Source: Candidatus Colimorpha onthohippi (GTDB lineage Bacteria; Bacteroidota; Bacteroidia; Bacteroidales; P3). From it: a DNA stretch of 5,205 nt. The notes beneath the pieces are model-generated. The model saw only the letters and a list, made by a program, of their open reading frames with translations. It did no database searches and was not told the origin of the DNA. The translations under genes were made by a program, and so were the position numbers. Positions within the stretch are counted from its first letter, which is position 1. Each line of letters begins with the position of its first letter. Location of the stretch: positions 1 through 5,205 of the forward strand of contig JAGHVA010000148.1 of the NCBI GenBank assembly GCA_018064565.1. The letters run 5' to 3'. This document shows, one piece after another, positions 1 to 4,494 of the stretch.

Positions 1-235
1 AAACACTGATAGGTATAGCACCTTACCGCACAAATCAGAATACACGAAATCCATCAATATGATACATACATACTGACAACAAACAAGATAGATACAAAAA
101 AAGCATCAAACGACATTGCAAAGGTATAAATAATATCTGAAATTTAGACAATGAATATGACAGCACCACACATAGGTAAATGGGGATAGATAGCAATAAG
201 AGGCGAGCGATGGCTTAGGAGAGTCGGCACAACAC
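1..235. other. Left-edge region, mostly non-coding; edge frames undecided
   Basis: No gene can be assigned here with confidence. On the minus strand an ATG at 54-52 opens a frame of 18 codons that runs off the window (it begins MDFVYSDLCGKV). On the plus strand two frames are open from the edge, one ending at TGA 60-62 (ending TRNPSI) and one at TGA 74-76. Any of these could be the end of a neighbouring gene or chance. The sequence CAAAGGTA at 119-126 reads TACCTTTG on the minus strand, matching the Bacteroidota -7 consensus TAnnTTTG. That would suit a leftward gene starting near 54, but I see no matching -33 TTTG at the right spacing. From about 130 to 235 I find no ORF beyond a 12-codon one (151-189). 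Confidence 0.4.
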
Positions 236-286
236 AAACTTACGAAGGAGAACCACTGGTAGTGATTCTCCTTCGTAAGTTTTTTT
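236..286 (+). terminator. Strong intrinsic terminator hairpin with T7 tract
   Basis: Bases 236-252 pair perfectly with 266-282 (17 bp, including the core CGAAGGAGAA/TTCTCCTTCG). The hairpin continues past one C/A mismatch (253/265) with four more pairs (254-257/261-264) and a GGT loop. Seven T residues at 280-286 follow and partly overlap the stem base. The U-tract is on the plus strand, yet the nearest certain gene, rpsP, is on the minus strand and ends 57 bases away. Read on the minus strand the hairpin is followed by the poorer tract TTTGTGTTGTG, so it may act in both directions and end rpsP transcripts. Its best orientation still points to a rightward transcript from the left edge. Confidence 0.85.
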
Positions 287-342
287 ATCCTTATGCTGGA
301 TACACACACCCAACCTATGCAGTCAGGTGATGTACAACACCA

Positions 343-891
343 TTATTCAGCAGCGGGAGCCTCGGCATCAGCCGACTCAGAAGCAGCTTCTGCTTCAGCG
401 GCAGCCTTTGCAGCAGCCTCAGCCTCGGCAGCAGCCTGACGCTTGGCAGCCACAGCAGCGGCTTTAGTCTCATTGGCTTTCTTTTCAGCCTCAAGACGAC
501 TCTTTTTGACATTGCGCTTCTCGTTTTCTTTCTCGCTCACATAGTTGGCAATCTTGGCTTCCTTCTCTTGAAGCCACTGATTGAACTTCACATCAGCCTG
601 CTCCTGGCTGATAGCGCCCTTGGTAACACCCATCTGAAGATGATGTTTCAAAAGGACACCCTTATAAGAGAGGATACGACGAGCCGTATCGCTGGGTTGA
701 GCTCCATTATTCAACCACTCCACAGCACGATCAACATTCAACACGATCTGGGCTGGTTGGGTTTGAGGGTTGTACGTGCCTAATTTCTCGACAAATCTTC
801 CGTCACGAGGTGCACGACCATCCGCAACAACGATGTGGTAGAAAGCTTGATTCTTCTTACCATGACGCTGTAATCTAATTCTACAAGGCAT
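343..891 (-). CDS. rpsP: 30S ribosomal protein S16 with long Ala-rich C-terminal extension
   Basis: S16 is a small-subunit ribosomal protein that binds 16S rRNA and helps 30S assembly. The N-terminus is unmistakable: MPCRIRLQRHGKKNQAFYHI, then VVADGRAPRDGRFVEKLGTY and NP up to residue 42, and GAQPSDTARRIL further on. The conserved domain fills roughly residues 1-80. The protein is 182 residues, about twice the usual bacterial length of 80-90. The extra part is a charged, probably helical stretch (about 100-143, rich in K and E) followed by a low-complexity tail of mostly Ala and Glu from about 143 to the end. Such extended S16 proteins are known in Bacteroidales. The gene stands alone here, without the rimM-trmD-rplS partners seen in many bacteria. 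The ATG at 891-889 is the only start that gives the family N-terminus. A clear promoter lies about 50 bases upstream. Confidence 0.97.
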   Translation of the reverse strand: MPCRIRLQRHGKKNQAFYHIVVADGRAPRDGRFVEKLGTYNPQTQPAQIVLNVDRAVEWLNNGAQPSDTARRILSYKGVLLKHHLQMGVTKGAISQEQADVKFNQWLQEKEAKIANYVSEKENEKRNVKKSRLEAEKKANETKAAAVAAKRQAAAEAEAAAKAAAEAEAASESADAEAPAAE

Positions 892-920
892 AATTATATG
901 TTTTTGAAATTGTTATTATA

Positions 921-938
921 GAAACAACCGTTTGTTTC
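921..938 (-). promoter_or_regulatory. Small hairpin at the 5' end of the rpsP leader
   Basis: Read on the minus strand, GAAACAA (938-932) pairs with TTGTTTC (927-921) around the loop ACGG, giving a 7-bp stem. If transcription starts about four bases after the -7 box (near 941), this hairpin is at the very 5' end of the rpsP mRNA. It could stabilise the message or be a site for feedback by a ribosomal protein. The function is inference. The same stretch also holds two copies of CCGTTTG (928-934 and 938-944, plus strand) spaced ten bases apart. Confidence 0.4.
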
Positions 939-944
939 CGTTTG

Positions 945-975
945 CAAATATACAAAACTTTTTGACATCAGCAAA
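945..975 (-). promoter_or_regulatory. rpsP promoter (Bacteroidota -33/-7 type)
   Basis: On the minus strand, TTTG (975-972) is followed after 19 bases by TATATTTG (952-945), a perfect match to TAnnTTTG. This is the promoter form used by the primary sigma factor of Bacteroidota. The predicted start is near 941, giving a leader of about 50 bases to the rpsP ATG. The -33 element lies inside the span of the ribF promoter read on the other strand. Confidence 0.8.
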
Positions 976-990
976 AAAAACGTAATTTTG
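961..990 (+). promoter_or_regulatory. ribF promoter (Bacteroidota -33/-7 type)
   Basis: On the plus strand, TTTG (961-964) is followed after 18 bases by TAATTTTG (983-990), which fits TAnnTTTG. The predicted start is near 994, about 44 bases before the GTG of ribF. It shares positions 961-975 with the divergent rpsP promoter, so two polymerases could hardly occupy both sites at once. Confidence 0.72.
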
Positions 991-1005
991 CAACTTGATT
1001 TTACG

Positions 1006-1026
1006 ATGTACAACACATCGCTTTAA
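1006..1026 (+). other. Mini-ORF MYNTSL in the ribF leader
   Basis: An ATG at 1006-1008 opens a six-codon frame (MYNTSL) ending with TAA at 1024-1026, between the predicted ribF promoter and the GTG start at 1038. It is the only ATG between the promoter and the GTG, and it is in a different frame from ribF. It may be chance, a short leader peptide whose translation influences the GTG start, or the original ribF start put out of frame by a small indel. Confidence 0.3.
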
Positions 1027-1037
1027 CTCCCCATATA

Positions 1038-1949
1038 GTGCCGAACAATACTATTATCACCATAGGCAGTTTTGATGGTGTCCATCTGGGGCACCAGCAG
1101 TTGCTCAGGCGACTCGTCCTGCAAGCCACGACCAACCATCTGCAGCCTTTGGTTATTACCTTTGACCACCATCCCCGCCAGGTGTTGGGCAGCACCTACC
1201 AGGGGTTCGGACTGCTATCCTCCCCAACCGAACGCAACGCCCTCATCATGGAGCAAGACAGCAAAATCCAGATTGAGACTATCCACTTTACGCCAGATGT
1301 AGCACAACTATCGGCATGTCAATTTCTGGAGACTATTCTCGTCAGGCAATATCAAGCCAAGGCGCTTTTGATGGGCTACGATAACATGTTTGGCAACCAT
1401 CAGCACGACGACTTTGCCATGCTGCCCGACACCGCAGCGCGTCTTGATGTCAAGATAATGCACGACACGCCACTGACAATAGATGGCATACCCGTTAGCT
1501 CCACCCGTATCCGTCAGGCTCTGCAAAGCGGCGAGGTAGCTACCGCCAACCAGATGCTTGGCAGACCATATTCTGTACAAGGCAAAGTAGTTGAAGGCAG
1601 ACACATAGGGCACCAACTGGGATTTCCGACTGCTAATATTGCGACCGATGCGGACCGCCTGCTACCCCAACAGGGTGTGTATGTGGTGCGAGCATTCAAT
1701 TCCAACAACCTCCCCATAGCCTATGGCATGGCAAACTTAGGCAACCAGCCCACCGTAGGAGGAGCACAAGAAGCCCTTGAGACTCACCTCTTTGTTTTTG
1801 ATGGCAACCTATACGGCCAAGAGGTAAGCATCCAATTCATAGCCCGCATGCGCGACATCTGCTCGTTTGCTTCCACACAACTACTGAGGCAACAACTACA
1901 GCACGACAAACAACAGGCAATCAAAATCATAGCAGACATTACCACTTAA
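1038..1949 (+). CDS. ribF: Bifunctional riboflavin kinase / FAD synthetase (FMN adenylyltransferase)
   Basis: RibF phosphorylates riboflavin to FMN and then adenylates FMN to FAD in the cytosol. The N-terminal nucleotidyltransferase domain shows TIGSFDGVHLGH with the HxGH motif at residues 16-19, and the second signature PVSSTRIR at 152-159. The C-terminal riboflavin kinase domain begins near GRPYSVQGKVVEG (175-187). It has the PTAN motif at 197-200, GNQPTVGG, and the catalytic-type glutamate in LETHLF (E248), followed by LYGQEV. The length of 303 residues is normal. The start is GTG at 1038: there is no in-frame ATG, GTG or TTG between it and the in-frame TGA at 996-998. Only nine residues precede G10 of the first motif, a few fewer than in many homologues, so the true N-terminus is not certain. 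The next gene starts 13 bases downstream in the same direction, suggesting an operon. Confidence 0.95.
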   Translation: MPNNTIITIGSFDGVHLGHQQLLRRLVLQATTNHLQPLVITFDHHPRQVLGSTYQGFGLLSSPTERNALIMEQDSKIQIETIHFTPDVAQLSACQFLETILVRQYQAKALLMGYDNMFGNHQHDDFAMLPDTAARLDVKIMHDTPLTIDGIPVSSTRIRQALQSGEVATANQMLGRPYSVQGKVVEGRHIGHQLGFPTANIATDADRLLPQQGVYVVRAFNSNNLPIAYGMANLGNQPTVGGAQEALETHLFVFDGNLYGQEVSIQFIARMRDICSFASTQLLRQQLQHDKQQAIKIIADITT

Positions 1950-1962
1950 CCAAGCAAACACC

Positions 1963-2742
1963 ATGCGCATCACCTACCTTCAACAAGATATCATCTGGGA
2001 AAATCCCAAAGCCAATTATGAGTCAGTGTCACAGCAGTTAGAAACAATACCATCCGACACCGACATCATCATACCGCCAGAGACCTTCTCGATAGGATTT
2101 TCGGACAATATGGCACAGCTGGCAGAATATCCGCAAGGGGAGACCTATCAGTTTGCGCAACGCATGGCACAGCGACATGATGCGCTGTTTGTAGCAACAT
2201 GGACAGTGAAAGACCCCACCGACGGGAAGGTTTACAACCGGATGCACTGGGTGCAACCCAACGGCGACTATGGCTATTACGACAAAGGGCATACCTTTAG
2301 GATGAGCAGTGAGGCCAGCCAGATAGCCCGTGGCAGCAGCCAAACGATATTTGAATGGCGAGGCTGGCGGATTAAGCCTGCAATCTGTTACGACTTGCGT
2401 TTCCCAAAATGGAATCGCAACAGCGTGTTGCCTGGCACGCAGACTATGGCATACGACCTGCTAATTGTATGCGCCAACTGGCCTGCATCACGACGTGAAG
2501 CATGGACCACACTCATCAAAGCACGAGCTATTGAGAATTTGTGCTACGTGGCGGGCATAAACCGCATGGGATGCGATGGCACAGGCATACCTTACGCTGG
2601 CGATTCCGCTGTTATCGACTATAAGGGGATGGTTATAAGCCAATGCGTAGGAGCCCAGCCAACGACTGCCAGCATAGAACTTTCAAAAAGTGATTTGGAG
2701 ACATTCCGCAGCCATTGGCCGTTCTATCTGGATTTTGACTAA
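1963..2742 (+). CDS. Nitrilase-superfamily omega-amidase (YafV/Nit2-like)
   Basis: This is a carbon-nitrogen hydrolase, probably cytosolic. The closest named relatives I recognise are E. coli YafV and eukaryotic Nit2, which hydrolyse alpha-ketoglutaramate and alpha-ketosuccinamate, the keto acids left after glutamine or asparagine transamination. The catalytic Glu-Lys-Cys triad is visible: E40 in PPETFSIGF, K108 in YYDKGHTF and C142 in PAICYDLRFP. The family stretches NWPASRREAWTTLIKARAIE and YVAGINRMGCDGTG also fit YafV closely. The length of 259 residues is typical and the ATG at 1963 gives the normal N-terminus (MRITYLQQDIIWENP). It follows ribF after 13 bases with no terminator between, so it is probably co-transcribed. 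The exact substrate is inferred from family resemblance. Confidence 0.9.
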   Translation: MRITYLQQDIIWENPKANYESVSQQLETIPSDTDIIIPPETFSIGFSDNMAQLAEYPQGETYQFAQRMAQRHDALFVATWTVKDPTDGKVYNRMHWVQPNGDYGYYDKGHTFRMSSEASQIARGSSQTIFEWRGWRIKPAICYDLRFPKWNRNSVLPGTQTMAYDLLIVCANWPASRREAWTTLIKARAIENLCYVAGINRMGCDGTGIPYAGDSAVIDYKGMVISQCVGAQPTTASIELSKSDLETFRSHWPFYLDFD

Positions 2743-2766
2743 TCCACACAAAAAAAATCAGCAATA

Positions 2767-2812
2767 AACAGACAAAGGGAACTATCCTAACGGACAGTTC
2801 CCTTTGTTTGTT
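2767..2812. terminator. Bidirectional terminator between convergent omega-amidase and ferredoxin genes
   Basis: Bases 2767-2783 pair with 2796-2812 over 17 positions with a single G-T wobble (2771/2808). The core is CAAAGGGAACT/AGTTCCCTTTG. Inside the loop TCC (2785-2787) can pair with GGA (2792-2794) around TAAC. On the minus strand the hairpin is soon followed by a T-rich tract (complement of the A-run at 2750-2757). On the plus strand the 3' arm itself ends in TTTGTTTGTT. The position, 24 bases after the omega-amidase stop and 20 bases after the ferredoxin stop, fits a shared terminator for both. Confidence 0.85.
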
Positions 2813-2832
2813 CTCAAATTCAACCGTACAGA

Positions 2833-3000
2833 TTATTCCTCTACAGGAACACCCATAGGGCACACAGAGGCGCAAGTGCCACAAGACACACACACCTCAG
2901 GGTCAATCTTATAGATCTCACCTTCAGAAATTGCACCAACTGGACAGTTGTCTTTGCAAGTACCGCAAGCCACACAGCTATCAGTAATTTTGTAAGCCAT
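2833..3000 (-). CDS. 2[4Fe-4S] ferredoxin, 55 residues
   Basis: This short gene encodes a bacterial-type ferredoxin, a soluble low-potential electron carrier in the cytosol. It begins MAYKITDSCVACGTCKDNCP. Two complete cluster-binding motifs CxxCxxCxxxCP are present: C9, C12, C15, C19 and C37, C40, C43, C47. Each motif supplies three ligands to one cluster and its fourth to the other, as is usual in this family. The length of 55 residues is typical of clostridial-type ferredoxins, and the pI should be acidic (ending VPVEE). The ATG at 3000-2998 is preceded by an A/T-rich leader without a Shine-Dalgarno sequence, normal for this phylum. The redox partner cannot be told from the neighbours; pyruvate:ferredoxin oxidoreductase or an Rnf complex are usual ones in anaerobic Bacteroidales. 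Its presence suggests an anaerobic lifestyle. Confidence 0.95.
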   Translation of the reverse strand: MAYKITDSCVACGTCKDNCPVGAISEGEIYKIDPEVCVSCGTCASVCPMGVPVEE

Positions 3001-3032
3001 TTTAATTGTATTTTTAAGTTAAAAACGTGCTG

Positions 3033-3040
3033 CAAAGATA
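3033..3040 (-). promoter_or_regulatory. Ferredoxin -7 promoter element
   Basis: On the minus strand TATCTTTG matches TAnnTTTG exactly and would start transcription about 29 bases before the ferredoxin ATG. No TTTG lies at the ideal 18-20 base spacing upstream; the nearest, at 3056-3053, is only 12 bases away. The -33 half is therefore unassigned. Confidence 0.6.
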
Positions 3041-3155
3041 CACATTTTATATCAAACCACGCACTTTTGTCAAAAAAAAATATATCAAAGCAAGTTCACC
3101 AACTCACTTTTTCTTGCGGTTCTGAATAGGTGCAGTGTAAACAAAACCATCTTAC

Positions 3156-3185
3156 CAAATTTAGACAAACAATGTGAGCCGCAAA
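3156..3185 (-). promoter_or_regulatory. Second minus-strand promoter-like element upstream of ferredoxin
   Basis: On the minus strand TTTG (3185-3182) is followed after 18 bases by TAAATTTG (3163-3156), a good match to the Bacteroidota -33/-7 pair and better spaced than the proximal ferredoxin element. It would produce either a ferredoxin mRNA with a leader of about 150 bases or a short separate transcript. Five bases after the -7 box an ATG (3150-3148) opens a 21-codon frame ending at 3085. Confidence 0.5.
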
Positions 3186-3371
3186 AAGATATCAATATAG
3201 ATATCACTTGGAATTTTTTTGTGAGTTGTTTACAATCGTATTAACCTAAACGAAAATTGCAAAGTACATCTAAAAACGCAATCAATTATGAAACTGGAGG
3301 AGATATCATAGTAGAAAAGATAGAAACAACTGCGATATAGACCATAATAGGTAAAGGTTAATAATAAAAGG

Positions 3372-3411
3372 AGAGGTTACCAATTGTCTTATTGGTAACC
3401 TCTATTTTTTT
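3372..3411 (+). terminator. Intrinsic terminator, plus orientation, without a recognised upstream gene
   Basis: Bases 3372-3384 (AGAGGTTACCAAT) pair perfectly with 3391-3403 (ATTGGTAACCTCT), a 13-bp stem with loop TGTCTT, followed by one A and seven T residues (3405-3411). This is a textbook rho-independent terminator for rightward transcription. The nearest rightward gene upstream, the omega-amidase, ends 630 bases earlier and already has its own hairpin. It either ends an unrecognised small RNA or insulates the lamin-tail gene from read-through. Confidence 0.85.
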
Positions 3412-3532
3412 GTTGTGAAAGAGAACATATCAATTGATTTTGTTTTTCACTTGTTGCGTAACAGAATGACATTGACGGTTGCTGCGACAATAAAAATCGT
3501 AAGGCAGCGCATGCCAATCCGCAAAAAAAATG

Positions 3533-3540
3533 TATTTTTG
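3533..3540 (+). promoter_or_regulatory. -7 promoter element directly before the lamin-tail gene
   Basis: TATTTTTG matches TAnnTTTG and ends only five bases before the ATG at 3546. Transcription would start at about 3544, leaving a leader of roughly two bases, that is, a nearly leaderless mRNA. No -33 TTTG is found at the usual distance. Confidence 0.55.
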
Positions 3541-3545
3541 CAGTC

Positions 3546-4436
3546 ATGAAACGCATGTTATTACTTGTTGTATTGCTGTTTCACATTAGCCTATCGGCTC
3601 AGGTTCCAGCATTACAAATCAGCGAGATACTATTCAATCCAATTGACGATGGGGCTGATTTTGTTGAGGTCTATAACAACGGTTCAACGCCTATACTGAC
3701 CGATACGATACGCATGGCTCGTGTCAGTAAAAACGTCATTACCAAGTTGTACAACTTGGGCAATGGCATTGTTATACCTCCCCATCAATATATGGTGTTT
3801 ACCACCGATGCCGCAGACATCATGGCTCGCTACCACGTAGCAAACCCTGGAATGCTTATTGAAACCGCAGCACTTCCAGCCCTCAACAACGCATCGGGCA
3901 CGGTATTGATTACAACAGCCGACACCACTCCTATTGACCGCCTTGACTACACCGAGAGCATGCATGCCGCGCTGCTAAGAGATGTTGAAGGGGTCTCGCT
4001 CGAACGCCGGTCGTTTGAGCGTCCCACACAAGAAGCCTCCAACTGGTACTCCGCAGCCTCTACCGTAGGCTATGCCACGCCCACCGCAGCCAACTCTCAA
4101 AGCCACGAAACGCTCTTTACCCAAGATCGATTTGCCATCTCATCGCATATCATATCGCCCGACAACGATGGCGTCGATGACATCCTTGACATCTCATACC
4201 AGCTCTCGGATCCAGATCTGTCGGCAACGATAACGGTGCTGGATGCCGCAGGTCGCATGGTGCGCATGCTACTGCGCAACGGTCTGCTGGGTGGACAAGG
4301 TGTCATCACATGGGATGGCACCGACAACGACCGACAACGTTGCCCAAGAGGCAACTATATCCTACTCGTCCAAGTGTATAACACACGAGGCGAACAGCAG
4401 GCATTCAAACAGGTTATCACGCTGCTGACGCGGTAA
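3546..4436 (+). CDS. Secreted lamin-tail-domain protein with FlgD-like C-terminal domain
   Basis: The 296-residue product begins with a signal peptide: KR at 2-3, a hydrophobic core LLLVVLLFHI, and a likely cut after A18 (SLSA-Q). The mature part starts with a lamin-tail-domain-like beta sandwich (about 22-145) with ISEILFNP and DFVEVYNNG (38-46), typical of bacterial LTD proteins. A linker with YATPTAANS follows. A C-terminal unit from about 197 carries the Asp-rich SPDNDGVDD (204-212) and then a FlgD Ig-like pattern: ATITVLDAAGRMVRMLL, WDGTDN (256-261) and PRGNYILLVQVYN. Related Bacteroidota surface proteins end with this kind of domain. I see no lipobox cysteine and no clear type IX secretion tail, so it is probably periplasmic or surface-exposed by an unknown route. 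Its job is not known. The start is ATG 3546; ATG 3555 is an alternative that would lose the KR. pepD follows after 58 bases without a terminator. Confidence 0.85.
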   Translation: MKRMLLLVVLLFHISLSAQVPALQISEILFNPIDDGADFVEVYNNGSTPILTDTIRMARVSKNVITKLYNLGNGIVIPPHQYMVFTTDAADIMARYHVANPGMLIETAALPALNNASGTVLITTADTTPIDRLDYTESMHAALLRDVEGVSLERRSFERPTQEASNWYSAASTVGYATPTAANSQSHETLFTQDRFAISSHIISPDNDGVDDILDISYQLSDPDLSATITVLDAAGRMVRMLLRNGLLGGQGVITWDGTDNDRQRCPRGNYILLVQVYNTRGEQQAFKQVITLLTR

Positions 4437-4494
4437 AAAAACACCATATTGACACCCCCTATCGAAAAAACAAAACAACTAAATATAGAAATTT

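Larger units (their letters stand above)
3001..3545. other. 545-base intergenic region between ferredoxin and the lamin-tail gene
   Basis: No gene longer than about 28 codons is supported on either strand. The left part carries the ferredoxin promoter and a second minus-strand promoter-like element at 3156-3185. A cluster of GATATC palindromes lies at 3188-3193, 3200-3205 and 3302-3307. A 9-bp inverted repeat pairs TGTAAACAA (3136-3144) with TTGTTTACA (3226-3234). A plus-strand intrinsic terminator sits at 3372-3411 without a recognised gene or a TAnnTTTG promoter in front of it. The last 130 bases lead to the -7 element of the next gene. A non-coding RNA ending at the terminator is possible but unproven. 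Confidence 0.5.

Noticed and set aside
106..309. 67-codon minus-strand frame crossing the 236-286 hairpin
   Set aside because: It reads straight through a perfect terminator stem, is rich in Cys and Tyr without a family pattern, and has no promoter at a sensible distance.
315..512. Minus-strand frame rich in Leu and Arg overlapping the 3' end of rpsP
   Set aside because: It is the shifted reading of the repetitive Ala/Glu codons of the S16 tail; the Leu/Arg pattern is an artefact of the GCA/GCC repeats.
990..1037. An FMN riboswitch in the ribF leader
   Set aside because: The leader is only about 44 bases from the predicted start, far too short for the known FMN element, and none of its conserved segments are visible.
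1308..1616. 102-codon minus-strand frame inside ribF
   Set aside because: It lies fully within a gene with clear catalytic motifs and shows no recognisable domain of its own.
2038..2343. 101-codon minus-strand frame inside the omega-amidase gene
   Set aside because: It is antisense to a gene with an intact catalytic triad; the composition is that of a shadow frame.
2633..3035. Two minus-strand frames (2633-2893 and 2841-3035) over the ferredoxin region
   Set aside because: They are out of frame with the ferredoxin at 2833-3000, whose eight motif cysteines settle the coding frame; one also crosses the terminator.
3136..3234. 9-bp inverted repeat TGTAAACAA / TTGTTTACA as a mobile-element end or large hairpin
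   Set aside because: The arms are 81 bases apart, with no flanking duplication or transposase and little extension of pairing; chance is likely in A/T-rich DNA.
3466..3549. 27-residue plus-strand ORF whose TGA overlaps the lamin-tail ATG (ATGA)
   Set aside because: The overlap looks like translational coupling, but the -7 box of the lamin-tail gene lies inside this frame, no promoter precedes it, and the product has no family pattern. It is probably chance.
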